A stretch of 38,267 bases of DNA, from contig CALJUA010000061.1 in the NCBI GenBank assembly GCA_937975715.1, forward strand, positions 1 through 38,267, in the 5' to 3' direction. The notes beneath the pieces were generated by a model that had not been told where the DNA came from, did not search any database, and was given only the letters and a program-made list of their open reading frames with translations. This document shows, in pieces, positions 6,696 to 14,905 of this stretch. The stretch comes from an uncultured Candidatus Planktophila sp. GTDB taxonomy: Bacteria; Actinomycetota; Actinomycetes; Nanopelagicales; Nanopelagicaceae. The first letter of the stretch is position 1, and each line of letters begins with the position of its first letter. A program made the position numbers and the translations under genes.

Positions 6696-9600
6696 GTGTC
6701 TTCAGGACAAGATTTTGGTGCAAATGATTGGCTCGTTGATGAAATGTACGAGCGATACCAATCAGATCCTTCTTCAGTTCCTTCAGAGTGGGTGACCTAC
6801 TTCGCGAATAATCCGAGCGCAGGCAAACCAGCTGCGACTCCATCAGCCGGAGTACCGCCAACACCGAAGCCGGTTGTTGCGCCAAATATTTCTATGCAAG
6901 GTACGCCTACGACCGTTGTTGCAGCGCCAGTTTCATCTTCAGCGCCAACTGCAACCCCGACTCAGAGTTGGGTGACTTCTACTCCTGCAGCACCTGCAAT
7001 ACCTGCTCCAGTTCAGCCATCGACTCCAGTTGTTGCGTCAACTCCGCAAACACAACCAATCGTTCGTGAAGTTGCTGCAGCACCATCGACACCTGCGCAG
7101 GCAGAAGTGAAGCCAGCTCCAACACTTGCATCCCCTGGTGCATCAACTATGGAACCACTTCGTGGAGTTGCAGGTCGCGTTGTTCAATCAATGGAAGCTT
7201 CACTTACAGTTCCAACTGCAACATCTGTTCGCGCAATTCCTGCGAAGTTGATGATTGATAACCGCATCGTTATTAATAACCACCTTGCTCGCGGTCGTGG
7301 TGGAAAAGTTTCTTTCACACACATCATCGCTTATGCCATGATCAAGGCGATTCGCCAGATGCCAGAGATGAATGCATTCTTCGGCGAAGTAGATGGCAAG
7401 CCAGCAATCGGAAAGCCAGAACACATCAACCTTGGTATCGCGATTGACTTGGCAAAGCCTGATGGAACACGCCAACTTTTAGTTCCATCTATTAAGGGTT
7501 GCGAAGCACTCGATTTCGGTCAGTTCTGGGTCTCTTATGAAGAGACTGTAAAGAAGGCACGCACAGGCACTCTTACCGTTGAAGATTACGCGGGGACAAC
7601 TGTCTCACTGACAAACCCAGGAACAATCGGAACAGTTCACTCTGTTCCACGTCTCGTTCAGGGCCAGGGCCTCATCATGGGCGTTGGTGCGATGGATTAT
7701 CCGGCTGAATTCCAAGGTGCATCAGAGGCGACTCTTGCACGTATGGCAATCAGCAAGGTCCTCACACTGACAAGCACATACGATCACCGCGTTATTCAGG
7801 GTGCTCAGTCGGGTGATTTCCTTCGCCGTATTCACGAACTTCTTCTCGGAGCTGAAGGATTCTACGATGAAATCTTTACAGCGCTTCGAATTCCATACGA
7901 ACCAATTCGTTGGGCACCAGATTTCGCTGTCACAAAAGATTCAGAGATTGATAAGACTGCACGCGTTCAGCAATTAATCGCTGCATATCGCACATGGGGT
8001 CACCTCATGGCAGATACAGATCCACTTGTTTATCGTCAGCGCACGCATCCTGATTTGGATGTACAGACTCACGGACTTACTTTGTGGGATCTCGATCGTG
8101 AATTTGCAACAGGTGGATTCGGTGGCAAGGCATTCCTTCCACTTCGCAAGATTCTCGGTCTCTTGCGCGACACCTACTGCCGTTCCATTGGCGTTGAGTA
8201 CATGTACATCTCGAACCCAGAAGAGCGTAAGTGGTTCCAAGATAACCTTGAGAGGAAGTTTGAAAAGGTTGATCGCAGCGAGCAGCTCCGAATTCTTCGC
8301 AAGCTCAATAGTGCAGAAGCATTTGAATCTTTCTTGCAGACAAAGTTCGTTGGACAGAAGCGCTTCTCTCTTGAAGGCGGCGAATCTGTAATTCCTCTGA
8401 CTGATGCAATCGTCTCTGCTGCTGCAGAGCGCGGACTTGATGAGGTCTGTATCGGTATGCCTCACCGCGGTCGCCTCAACATGCTTGCAAATATCGCAGG
8501 CAAGTCATCTGGACAGATCTTCCAGGAGTTCCAGGGCCATTATGCAGAGAATGAAGTTCACGGCTCTGGCGATGTGAAGTACCACTTGGGAACTGAAGGA
8601 GTCTTCACCGCTGAATCTGGCGCTCAGACAAAGATCTACCTTGCAGCTAACCCATCACACCTTGAAGCTGTAAACCCAGTACTTGAAGGCATTGTGCGGG
8701 CAAAGCAGGATCGCCTCAATAACAAGGGTGCTTATTCTGTTCTTCCAATTCTTCTTCACGGTGATGCTTCATTTGCAGGCCAAGGCGTCAACATGGAGAC
8801 ACTTCAGTTGTCAGGTCTTGCTGGCTACCGCACCGGCGGAACGATTCACATTGTCATCAATAACCAGGTTGGATTTACAACTTCACCTCATGCATCACGT
8901 ACTGCGCGATACTCAACAGATATTGCAAAGATGATTGAAGCGCCGGTCTTCCATGTTAACGGTGATGATCCAGAGGCATGTGTTCGCGTTGCACGTCTTG
9001 CATTCGAATATCGCCAGGCATTTAACAAAGATGTAGTCATCGACATGGTTTGTTACCGTCGTCGCGGACACAATGAAGGCGATGAGCCAGCATTCACACA
9101 GCCATTGATGTACAAGTTGATCGGCGCAAAGCGCACAACACGTACTTTGTACACCGAAGCTCTTGTGGGTCGCGGTGACATCACACCTGAAGAAGCTCAG
9201 CAAGTTCAAGCTGAATACCAGGCAGAGCTCGAAGCGGTCTTTGCATCAGTTGCTAACCATGTTCCTGATCATGATCCAAACTTCAAGGCTCCAGTTCCTC
9301 CAGCAGCTGAGGCAATCGCAACTGCGATTCCTGAATCACTTGCTCGCGAAATTGCAGCGACACAAGTTGCTACACCTGAAGGATTTAATCTCCATCCAAA
9401 GATGGCTCCGCAGTTGGCAAAGCGTCCAGAGATGCTCAACGACGGAACAATTGATTGGTCTATGGGAGAGCTTCTCGCATTCGGATCAATCCTGAAGGAA
9501 GGCCATCCAATTCGTTTGGCTGGACAGGATTCACGTCGCGGAACATTCTCTAACCGTCATGCTGTGATTGTTGATGCAGAGAATGCGAATGAATGGACTC

Positions 9601-10478
9601 CACTTCGTTCAATGATTCAAGATGAGAACCAATTCTTCGTCGTCGACTCATTGCTCAGCGAATATGCAGCACTTGGCTTTGAATATGGCTATTCGGTCGT
9701 TCGTCCTGAAGCTCTCGTCATGTGGGAAGGTCAGTTCGGTGACTTCGTTAACGGCGCTCAGACCATCCTCGATGAATTCATTTCATCTGCTCTTCAGAAG
9801 TGGGGCGAGCGTTCATCAGTAGTCCTCTTGCTTCCACATGGTTATGAAGGTCAAGGCCCAGATCACTCATCAGCACGTATTGAGCGTTTCTTGCAGCTCT
9901 GCGCTGAGAACAATATGACTGTCGCACAGCCATCATCACCTGCTTCTTACTTCCACTTGTTGCGTTGGCACGTTGCTAACCCAACTCGTCGCCCAATGGT
10001 TGTCTTCACTCCAAAGTCGATGCTTCGCCTCAAAGCCGCTGCATCACAACTAAGTGATTTTACTAGCGGAACATTCCGTCCAGTCATCGGTGATGACAAG
10101 GTTCAGAATGCATCTCGCTTGATCTTCTGCTCAGGCAAGATTTATCACGACCTCGTTGCAGAGCGCGAGAAGCTTGGCGAGAACACAACTGCGATCGTTC
10201 GCGTCGAACTTCTCTACCCACTTCCGATTGATGCAATGCGTGAAGAAGCTGCCAAGCATCCAAATGCAAACTTGCTCTGGGTACAAGATGAGCCAGCAAA
10301 CCAGGGACCTTGGTCTCACATTGCACTTCGCACATCAGAAGCTCACGGTGGTCGCGCAATCGATAATCGTGTATTCCGTCGAGTATCACGTCGCGCAACT
10401 GCATCTCCTGCAACAGGTAACCACCACTTGCATGAGGAAGAGTTGAAGGCGTTGCTACAGGAGGCATTCACCAGGTAA
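6696..10478 (+). CDS. kgd: Multifunctional 2-oxoglutarate decarboxylase/dehydrogenase E2-E1 fusion (Kgd/OdhA type)
   Basis: 1260-residue enzyme of the TCA cycle that decarboxylates 2-oxoglutarate with thiamine diphosphate and supplies succinyl groups to the 2-oxoglutarate dehydrogenase complex; it is cytoplasmic. Order of domains: an E1-type N-terminal helix (DWLVDEMYERYQ, residues 10-21), an Ala/Pro/Thr-rich linker (about 45-150), an E2 acyltransferase core ending in TSTYDHRVIQG (catalytic His about 364), then the E1 part with GMPHRGRLNMLANI (about 587-600) and the ThDP site region (HGDASFAGQG, VINNQVGF). No lipoyl domain is present, as in actinobacterial Kgd. The GTG at 6696 is preferred to an upstream in-frame start at 6585 because AAAGGAG stands 6-7 nt before it and the N-terminal helix follows at once. 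In actinobacteria this enzyme is regulated by GarA/OdhI, which is not encoded here. Confidence 0.96.
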   Translation: MSSGQDFGANDWLVDEMYERYQSDPSSVPSEWVTYFANNPSAGKPAATPSAGVPPTPKPVVAPNISMQGTPTTVVAAPVSSSAPTATPTQSWVTSTPAAPAIPAPVQPSTPVVASTPQTQPIVREVAAAPSTPAQAEVKPAPTLASPGASTMEPLRGVAGRVVQSMEASLTVPTATSVRAIPAKLMIDNRIVINNHLARGRGGKVSFTHIIAYAMIKAIRQMPEMNAFFGEVDGKPAIGKPEHINLGIAIDLAKPDGTRQLLVPSIKGCEALDFGQFWVSYEETVKKARTGTLTVEDYAGTTVSLTNPGTIGTVHSVPRLVQGQGLIMGVGAMDYPAEFQGASEATLARMAISKVLTLTSTYDHRVIQGAQSGDFLRRIHELLLGAEGFYDEIFTALRIPYEPIRWAPDFAVTKDSEIDKTARVQQLIAAYRTWGHLMADTDPLVYRQRTHPDLDVQTHGLTLWDLDREFATGGFGGKAFLPLRKILGLLRDTYCRSIGVEYMYISNPEERKWFQDNLERKFEKVDRSEQLRILRKLNSAEAFESFLQTKFVGQKRFSLEGGESVIPLTDAIVSAAAERGLDEVCIGMPHRGRLNMLANIAGKSSGQIFQEFQGHYAENEVHGSGDVKYHLGTEGVFTAESGAQTKIYLAANPSHLEAVNPVLEGIVRAKQDRLNNKGAYSVLPILLHGDASFAGQGVNMETLQLSGLAGYRTGGTIHIVINNQVGFTTSPHASRTARYSTDIAKMIEAPVFHVNGDDPEACVRVARLAFEYRQAFNKDVVIDMVCYRRRGHNEGDEPAFTQPLMYKLIGAKRTTRTLYTEALVGRGDITPEEAQQVQAEYQAELEAVFASVANHVPDHDPNFKAPVPPAAEAIATAIPESLAREIAATQVATPEGFNLHPKMAPQLAKRPEMLNDGTIDWSMGELLAFGSILKEGHPIRLAGQDSRRGTFSNRHAVIVDAENANEWTPLRSMIQDENQFFVVDSLLSEYAALGFEYGYSVVRPEALVMWEGQFGDFVNGAQTILDEFISSALQKWGERSSVVLLLPHGYEGQGPDHSSARIERFLQLCAENNMTVAQPSSPASYFHLLRWHVANPTRRPMVVFTPKSMLRLKAAASQLSDFTSGTFRPVIGDDKVQNASRLIFCSGKIYHDLVAEREKLGENTTAIVRVELLYPLPIDAMREEAAKHPNANLLWVQDEPANQGPWSHIALRTSEAHGGRAIDNRVFRRVSRRATASPATGNHHLHEEELKALLQEAFTR

Positions 10479-10515
10479 CTGGTGATAAAGCTCTTGCCTC
10501 GCTAAATCTTTCAAC

Positions 10516-10552
10516 AAAAAACCGGCTTACTTATTATGTGGGCCGGTTTTTT
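10516..10552. terminator. Bidirectional intrinsic terminator between kgd and sodX
   Basis: Perfect 11-bp inverted repeat, AAAAAACCGGC (10516-10526) and GCCGGTTTTTT (10542-10552), with a 15-nt loop. The A/T runs on both sides serve both converging transcripts, kgd and sodX. Confidence 0.9.
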
Positions 10553-10562
10553 ATTTAGAAAT

Positions 10563-10916
10563 TTACTTCTTTGATTTACGTACTCTCGAAACAACTTTTG
10601 CCTGCACCGATGAAACCGGAAGCCAACCCCACTGACGTGAATCATTTCCTTCTGGATTATCGCTGCTTACGAAAATTTGATGTGAGTCATTCCGAACTTC
10701 AGTAATCCGTTTTACATAGAAGACTCCTGGATATTCAGGGCGTTCGATTACAACGACATCTCCAACCTGCACGCGATCGCCGAAGATATTTCCGAGCGAG
10801 AAACTAGGCGATTTCAGGGCGTAATTGCCCCAGTTGGCCATCAGCCAATCCCCTGGCGCATAGGTAGGGAGCATTGATTCGCCCTCAACGAGGACGGTGG
10901 AGAAGCGCTTGCTCAT
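10563..10916 (-). CDS. sodX: Ni-superoxide dismutase maturation peptidase (S26-like SodX)
   Basis: 117-residue signal-peptidase-like serine protease expected to remove the N-terminal leader of NiSOD so that His1 of the nickel hook is exposed. The Ser/Lys dyad is visible: Ser14 in EGESMLPTYAPGD and Lys69 in VFYVKRI; the late S26 box SSDNPEGNDSRQWGWLP is intact. No membrane helix is present, unlike type I signal peptidases, which agrees with a cytoplasmic processing enzyme. The product assignment rests largely on the divergent neighbour sodN, 66 bp away. A TAGACT box 7 nt before the ATG suggests a leaderless mRNA. Confidence 0.88.
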   Translation of the reverse strand: MSKRFSTVLVEGESMLPTYAPGDWLMANWGNYALKSPSFSLGNIFGDRVQVGDVVVIERPEYPGVFYVKRITEVRNDSHQIFVSSDNPEGNDSRQWGWLPVSSVQAKVVSRVRKSKK

Positions 10917-10923
10917 AGCGCAG

Positions 10924-10929
10924 AGTCTA
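10924..10929 (-). promoter_or_regulatory. -10 box of sodX (leaderless)
   Basis: TAGACT on the minus strand ends 7 nt before the sodX ATG at 10916. Confidence 0.5.
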
Positions 10930-10952
10930 CGGGTGCACTTTCCGGTATGCGA

Positions 10953-10968
10953 TGGAGCCTTTGCTCCA
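10953..10968. promoter_or_regulatory. Palindrome in the sodX-sodN divergent promoter region
   Basis: TGGAGC and GCTCCA separated by CTTT, a perfect 6-bp-arm palindrome directly upstream of the sodN -10 box (10970-10975). Its location suits an operator, possibly for a metal-sensing repressor such as a Nur-like Fur protein, but it does not by itself identify the regulator. Confidence 0.4.
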
Positions 10969-10969
10969 C

Positions 10970-10975
10970 TAATCT
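10970..10975 (+). promoter_or_regulatory. -10 box of sodN (leaderless)
   Basis: TAATCT ends 7 nt before the sodN ATG at 10983; no Shine-Dalgarno sequence. Confidence 0.55.
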
Positions 10976-10982
10976 TTGAGCC

Positions 10983-11381
10983 ATGAGAAACCTATTCACA
11001 CCCAAGACAACTGTCCTTGCTCACTGCGATCTTCCATGCGGCGTTTATGACCCAGCACAGGCTCGCATCGAAGCTCTCTCTGTAAAGGCTTGCATGGAGA
11101 AATACGCAGCTAATACAGACGCTGATTTCCGTTCACGCTCAGTTGCAATTAAGGAAGAGCGTTCACATGCAGTCAAGGAGCACCTCTGGGTTCTCTGGAC
11201 TGACTACTTCAAGGCACCTCACTTTGAGAAGTACCCACAGCTCCACACACTTTTCAATGATGCAACAAAGCTTGCAGGAGCTGCAGGAACAAAGGGAACA
11301 CAGGATGTTGCAGTTGCAGATTCATTGATCGCAAAGATCGATGAGATTGCAGCGATTTTCTGGGAGACAAAGAAGGCGTAA
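10983..11381 (+). CDS. sodN: Nickel superoxide dismutase
   Basis: 132-residue NiSOD precursor that dismutates superoxide to oxygen and hydrogen peroxide in the cytoplasm. The nickel hook HCDLPCG begins at residue 14; after removal of the 13-residue leader (MRNLFTPKTTVLA) the ligands are His1, Cys2 and Cys6. The remainder (VYDPAQARIEALSV, LWTDYFKAPHFEKYP, IFWETKKA at the end) matches the four-helix NiSOD fold along its full length. The peptidase gene sodX is divergent from it, the usual pairing. TAATCT 7 nt before the ATG suggests a leaderless transcript. A palindrome upstream may be an operator. Confidence 0.97.
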   Translation: MRNLFTPKTTVLAHCDLPCGVYDPAQARIEALSVKACMEKYAANTDADFRSRSVAIKEERSHAVKEHLWVLWTDYFKAPHFEKYPQLHTLFNDATKLAGAAGTKGTQDVAVADSLIAKIDEIAAIFWETKKA

Positions 11382-11398
11382 TCGCCACTCTCGAACCT

Positions 11399-11806
11399 CT
11401 AGTTCTTTAAAAGAGATTCAGCGGCAGTGCGAGCGAGGAAAGTTACTCGTTCCACTGTCGCTCTTTTTATTTCGGCTTGAGCAATATGACGCTCGCCTTC
11501 ATAGACATCACATTCAAAAGTTAACTCGCGTCCGTTGATGTCGATGCATCGCGCATTGGCGCGGAGTTCATCCCCCACTTGAGCAGATGCCAGAAGTTCG
11601 ATTGATGATGAGAGCAAGAATGTAGTTTCACCGTTATCTAAGTGCTCGCTGAGCGCAGCAATTGTCGCTGATTCCATCGCATGCAATAAGTGAGATGTAG
11701 CAACGATAGGAAGCTCGGAAAGTCCCATAGCTAGAGCGGTATCGCCTGGGCGAACAGTCATTACAGAGAAGCCAACGGCTCCCAATACTTCATCAGCCGG
11801 TTTCAC
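11399..11806 (-). CDS. Hotdog-fold thioesterase-like protein
   Basis: 135 residues, resembling small hotdog thioesterases of the fluoroacetyl-CoA thioesterase (FlK-like) group. The long central helix (PIVATSHLLHAMESATIAALSE) carries the Thr and Glu that this group places there, followed by strands (TTFLLSSSIELLASAQVGDEL, LTFECDVYEGERHIAQAEIKR). The histidine usually found in the strand after the helix is not evident, so catalytic ability is uncertain. The start overlaps the rsrA stop by 4 nt (ATGA), making it the third gene of the sigR operon; a role in handling thioesters during thiol stress is possible but only inferred. Confidence 0.7.
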   Translation of the reverse strand: MKPADEVLGAVGFSVMTVRPGDTALAMGLSELPIVATSHLLHAMESATIAALSEHLDNGETTFLLSSSIELLASAQVGDELRANARCIDINGRELTFECDVYEGERHIAQAEIKRATVERVTFLARTAAESLLKN

Positions 11807-12204
11807 GACTGCTTATCGCCATCATCGTCGATGAAATGCTGGATGTGAGTCTGCTCAATTTGAATCTCGCGGTGTTCGATATTTCCAAACTCATCGATTT
11901 CAATTGAAATCTCAGTCATGCTGAACTGCGTGACAACCTCTGTACTGCCAGCCATCTGCGCTCGTAATTGGCGATGAATTGCTTCATGCAAATCTTCGGG
12001 TGCACGTTCATTGCAGGTACGGCGAAGCGTCTCTTGAAGCAAGTCATGCATAGCGCGCTCATGAGCAATTTCTGCATTACATGGAAGACAGGAAGTGATG
12101 TGTTCTTCAATTGCAGAGCGCTGTGGAAGCTGATCGAGCTCTCCTTCAATAATAAAGATCACTGAAGAGAGAACGTCGCCGCATTGAATTTCGATGTAGC
12201 TCAT
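11803..12204 (-). CDS. rsrA: Zinc-binding anti-sigma factor of the mycothiol/thiol-stress system (RsrA-like)
   Basis: 133-residue redox-sensing anti-sigma factor predicted to hold the adjacent sigma factor until disulfide stress releases it. ZAS-family ligands can be placed at Cys8, His35, Cys39 and Cys42 (HITSCLPC), with a further Cys64 in LRRTCNERAPEDLHEAIHRQ as in RsrA/RshA. It overlaps sigR by 4 nt. Unusual is a C-terminal extension of about 45 residues (from about residue 88) rich in Glu, Ile and Asp (ISIEIDEFGNIEHREIQIEQ) and ending in a DDDGDKQS tail, beyond the usual end of the family. What the tail does is unknown. Confidence 0.85.
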   Translation of the reverse strand: MSYIEIQCGDVLSSVIFIIEGELDQLPQRSAIEEHITSCLPCNAEIAHERAMHDLLQETLRRTCNERAPEDLHEAIHRQLRAQMAGSTEVVTQFSMTEISIEIDEFGNIEHREIQIEQTHIQHFIDDDGDKQS

Positions 12205-12809
12205 GATTCATCTCCCTTCACGGTGTAGCCAAGATCTTTTGCATAACTGGCTAACTTCTCGCGCAATTGCTTGCGGCCGCGGTGAAGTCGTGACATCACA
12301 GTTCCTGCAGGGGCGCCGACAATTTCTGCAATCTCTTTATAAGAGAACCCTTCGACATCAGCCAAGTAGACAACCATCCGGAAGTCTTCAGGAATCTCTT
12401 GGAGTGCTCGCTTGATATCGCTATCGGGAAGATTTTCGAGAGCCTCTACCTCAGCGGATTTTCCAAGATCGCTAGTGTGTGATTGCGCTTGTGCAACCTG
12501 CCAATCTTCTAGCTCTGCTTGTGCAATCTGAGGTTGGCGCTGACCTTTGCGATAGCTGTTGATAAATGTTGTGGTGAGTACGCGATAGAGCCAGGCGCGG
12601 AGATTAGTTCCTTCTTCGAATTGATGGAAAGAGGTAAAAGCTTTGAGATAAGTGTCTTGAACTAAGTCGCGCGCATCTTCAGGGTTTTTTGTATATCGAA
12701 GTGCAGCAGCGTAGAGCTGGTCAGTGAACGCAAGGGCATCGCGCTCGAACCGAATGGTGCGGTCGGCCGCGCTCTCGAGTACCAAATCTTTCGATGTCAT
12801 TGCTGTCAT
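12201..12809 (-). CDS. sigR: RNA polymerase ECF sigma factor of the SigR/SigH family
   Basis: 202-residue group IV sigma factor controlling the thiol-oxidative stress response in actinobacteria. Region 2 (about residues 25-95) reads FTDQLYAAALRYTKNPEDAR and DLVQDTYLKAFTSFHQFEEG; region 4 (about 135-195) includes MVVYLADVEGFSYKEIAEIV and GTVMSRLHRGRKQLREKLAS. The gene pair with an RsrA-type anti-sigma factor and proximity to the SRAP gene, aroA and rsgA match sigH/sigR loci. Two in-frame ATGs (12809 and 12800) are possible; AGGA lies 7 nt before the second. Only 27 bp separate it from the SRAP gene, so co-transcription is likely. Confidence 0.93.
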   Translation of the reverse strand: MTAMTSKDLVLESAADRTIRFERDALAFTDQLYAAALRYTKNPEDARDLVQDTYLKAFTSFHQFEEGTNLRAWLYRVLTTTFINSYRKGQRQPQIAQAELEDWQVAQAQSHTSDLGKSAEVEALENLPDSDIKRALQEIPEDFRMVVYLADVEGFSYKEIAEIVGAPAGTVMSRLHRGRKQLREKLASYAKDLGYTVKGDES

Positions 12810-12836
12810 CCTAACCCGAGATCTTCAGCTTCTCCA

Positions 12837-13568
12837 TTAGAAAAGCGTCTCTGGCTCACCCAGTTCTATCTCTTCAATCAGCGCTGACCCATTATTTGCA
12901 ACGAGATTTACCCGGGGAGAAATGGGGCGGGTAACCAAGCCTTCCGCGGGTTGCTCGCGCTGCATGAGCGCCTGAAGAGAATGTATCTCGCGGTTCTTGG
13001 GATCTAACCAATCGTTCCAACGATCTCGGGGCATAAAGACAGGCATGCGGCTATGGATTGTCGCGAGCTCCCCTACAGCTTCACGAGTGATGATTGCAGC
13101 GCTCTGAATCACCTCATCGTTCTCGCTTTTCCAACTGTTCCAAATTCCCGCAATAGAAAGTGGCGAACCGTCTTCACTTGTGATGTAGAAAGGTTGCTTC
13201 GGAGAATATTTTCCGAGCGACGTCGCCCATTCGTAATATCCAGTCGCGGGTATGAGACATCGTGATGTGCGAAATGCATCGCGAAAAGTTGGCTTCTCAT
13301 GAATCGATTCACTTCGCGCATTGATGGCATGTGACTGACTGGCTCGCGCATCAGCAAAGCTCTTCTGCCATGGTGCAATCAATCCCCATGATGCACTGTC
13401 GAGGATTCTTTCATTGCTCTCGCGGTCGCGGTCTTTAACTATGTAAATCTCATTTGTGGGAGCGATATTCCAATTGAGCGGAAGGGTCGGATTGGAGTCA
13501 TTCTCAGTCAGATTAAAGAAGGCGACAATCTCCTCTTGGCGTTGAGCCATCGCATATCTGCCGCACAT
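12837..13568 (-). CDS. SRAP-domain DNA-protein crosslink protein (YedK/HMCES family)
   Basis: 243-residue SOS response-associated peptidase domain protein. The family forms a thiazolidine crosslink between Cys2 and abasic sites in single-stranded DNA and shields them. Key residues are all present: Cys2 (MCGRYAMAQ), the Asn of AINARSES, the Glu of ATGYYEWA and the His of HSRMPVFM. Start codon and Cys2 must coincide, which fixes the ATG at 13568. TACTAT stands 6 nt upstream, so the mRNA is probably leaderless. It is divergent from aroA with only 30 bp between start codons, and sigR follows 27 bp downstream. Confidence 0.94.
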   Translation of the reverse strand: MCGRYAMAQRQEEIVAFFNLTENDSNPTLPLNWNIAPTNEIYIVKDRDRESNERILDSASWGLIAPWQKSFADARASQSHAINARSESIHEKPTFRDAFRTSRCLIPATGYYEWATSLGKYSPKQPFYITSEDGSPLSIAGIWNSWKSENDEVIQSAAIITREAVGELATIHSRMPVFMPRDRWNDWLDPKNREIHSLQALMQREQPAEGLVTRPISPRVNLVANNGSALIEEIELGEPETLF

Positions 13569-13574
13569 AACGAA

Positions 13575-13580
13575 ATAGTA
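13575..13580 (-). promoter_or_regulatory. -10 box of the SRAP gene (leaderless)
   Basis: TACTAT on the minus strand ends 6 nt before the ATG at 13568. It lies 6 bp from the divergent aroA -10 box. Confidence 0.55.
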
Positions 13581-13586
13581 ACCCGG

Positions 13587-13592
13587 TACGAT
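13587..13592 (+). promoter_or_regulatory. -10 box of aroA (leaderless)
   Basis: TACGAT ends 6 nt before the aroA ATG at 13599; no Shine-Dalgarno sequence. Confidence 0.55.
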
Positions 13593-13598
13593 TCATCC

Positions 13599-14891
13599 AT
13601 GAATTCATCGCACCCGCTATGGCCCGCGCCTTTTCGCGGGAAGCGCCCGGTCGATGCAATCGTCACTATTCCTGGATCTAAATCAGTCACCAATCGCGCA
13701 CTGATCTTGGCTGCACAGGCAACAACACCTTCCATTATTCGCAAGCCTCTTGTCTCCCGAGATTCAGAACTCATGTCTGCAGGCCTTGCTGCAATGGGCG
13801 TTGGAAACGAAAGCGGCAGCGATGCACAAGGTGATTACTGGGTAATCACTCCAGCTCCCCTAAAGGGTCCCGCGAAGGTCGATGTAGGAAATGCTGGAAC
13901 CGTCATGCGCTTCTTGCCACCACTAGCAGCACTTGCATCTGGCGATATTGCCTTCGATGGAGATCCACGCAGCTACGAGCGACCACTTGGTCCTGTCATT
14001 AAAGCTTTAGAGGATCTCGGTATCAGTATCGAACACGAAGGCCGATACTCATTGCCGATGGTGATGAAGTCACAGGGAAGTATCCCTGGTGGCAATCTCA
14101 CTATCGATGCAAGTGCTTCCAGCCAATTCTTATCTGCACTTCTATTGGTAGCACCAAGCATGACAAATGGAATCACCGTGAAACATTCGGGTGGAACTCT
14201 GCCATCGATGCCACACATCGAAATGACGGTGCAGATGCTCCGTGATTTCGGTGCGACAGTTACTGTCGATGCAGCTGCTCAGACTTGGCGCGTCGAACCA
14301 GGTGCGCTTCATGGTGTCGATCTCGTTATCGAACCTGATTTATCGAACGCTGCTCCATTTATCTCGCTCGCAATGGTCTGTGGTGGATCCATCACCATTT
14401 CTGATTGGCCCCGTTCTACAACTCAACCCGGTGATCAGCTCCGCGATATTTTCACATCGATGGGTTCAACTGTTGAATTTGTTGATGGGGGTCTTAAAGT
14501 AACTGGCGGCGAGAGCATTCATGGAATTGATATTGACCTTCATGATGTTGGTGAGCTCACTCCTTCTATTGCAGCACTTGCAGCTCTCGCTGATTCGCCT
14601 TCATATCTCCGCGGTATCGGACACTTACGTTTACATGAGACCGATCGCCTTGCAGCGCTCACTCGTGAAATCAATAGCCTTGGTGGCAATGTGACTGAGG
14701 AAGAGACAGCTCTTCACATCACTCCCGCTCCTCTTCACTCAGGTGTCTTTCATACCTACGAAGATCACCGCCTAGCTACTGCTGGCGCTGTTATTGGCCT
14801 CGTCGTAGATGGCATTGAGGTCGAAAACATCGCGACAACTCGCAAGACGTTAACTGATTTCCCCGGACTCTGGAAGAGCCTTCTCGCATAA
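13599..14891 (+). CDS. aroA: 3-phosphoshikimate 1-carboxyvinyltransferase (EPSP synthase)
   Basis: 430-residue enzyme of the shikimate pathway that transfers the enolpyruvyl group of PEP to shikimate 3-phosphate, towards aromatic amino acids. Motifs: IPGSKSVTNRAL (residues 24-35), GNAGTVMRFLPPLAAL (active-site GNAGT), ASASSQFLSALLL, and LHETDRLAAL near the C-terminus. Length is typical. An upstream in-frame start at 13536 would overlap the divergent SRAP gene; the ATG at 13599 is preferred because TACGAT lies 6 nt before it. It is the first of a plus-strand run with rsgA (14-nt gap), hisN and copA. Confidence 0.96.
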   Translation: MNSSHPLWPAPFRGKRPVDAIVTIPGSKSVTNRALILAAQATTPSIIRKPLVSRDSELMSAGLAAMGVGNESGSDAQGDYWVITPAPLKGPAKVDVGNAGTVMRFLPPLAALASGDIAFDGDPRSYERPLGPVIKALEDLGISIEHEGRYSLPMVMKSQGSIPGGNLTIDASASSQFLSALLLVAPSMTNGITVKHSGGTLPSMPHIEMTVQMLRDFGATVTVDAAAQTWRVEPGALHGVDLVIEPDLSNAAPFISLAMVCGGSITISDWPRSTTQPGDQLRDIFTSMGSTVEFVDGGLKVTGGESIHGIDIDLHDVGELTPSIAALAALADSPSYLRGIGHLRLHETDRLAALTREINSLGGNVTEEETALHITPAPLHSGVFHTYEDHRLATAGAVIGLVVDGIEVENIATTRKTLTDFPGLWKSLLA

Positions 14892-14905
14892 ATGGTTGAT
14901 ACTCG

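Noticed and set aside
7974..8465. 163-codon minus-strand frame antisense to kgd
   Set aside because: Shadow frame; no start signal and no recognisable domain.
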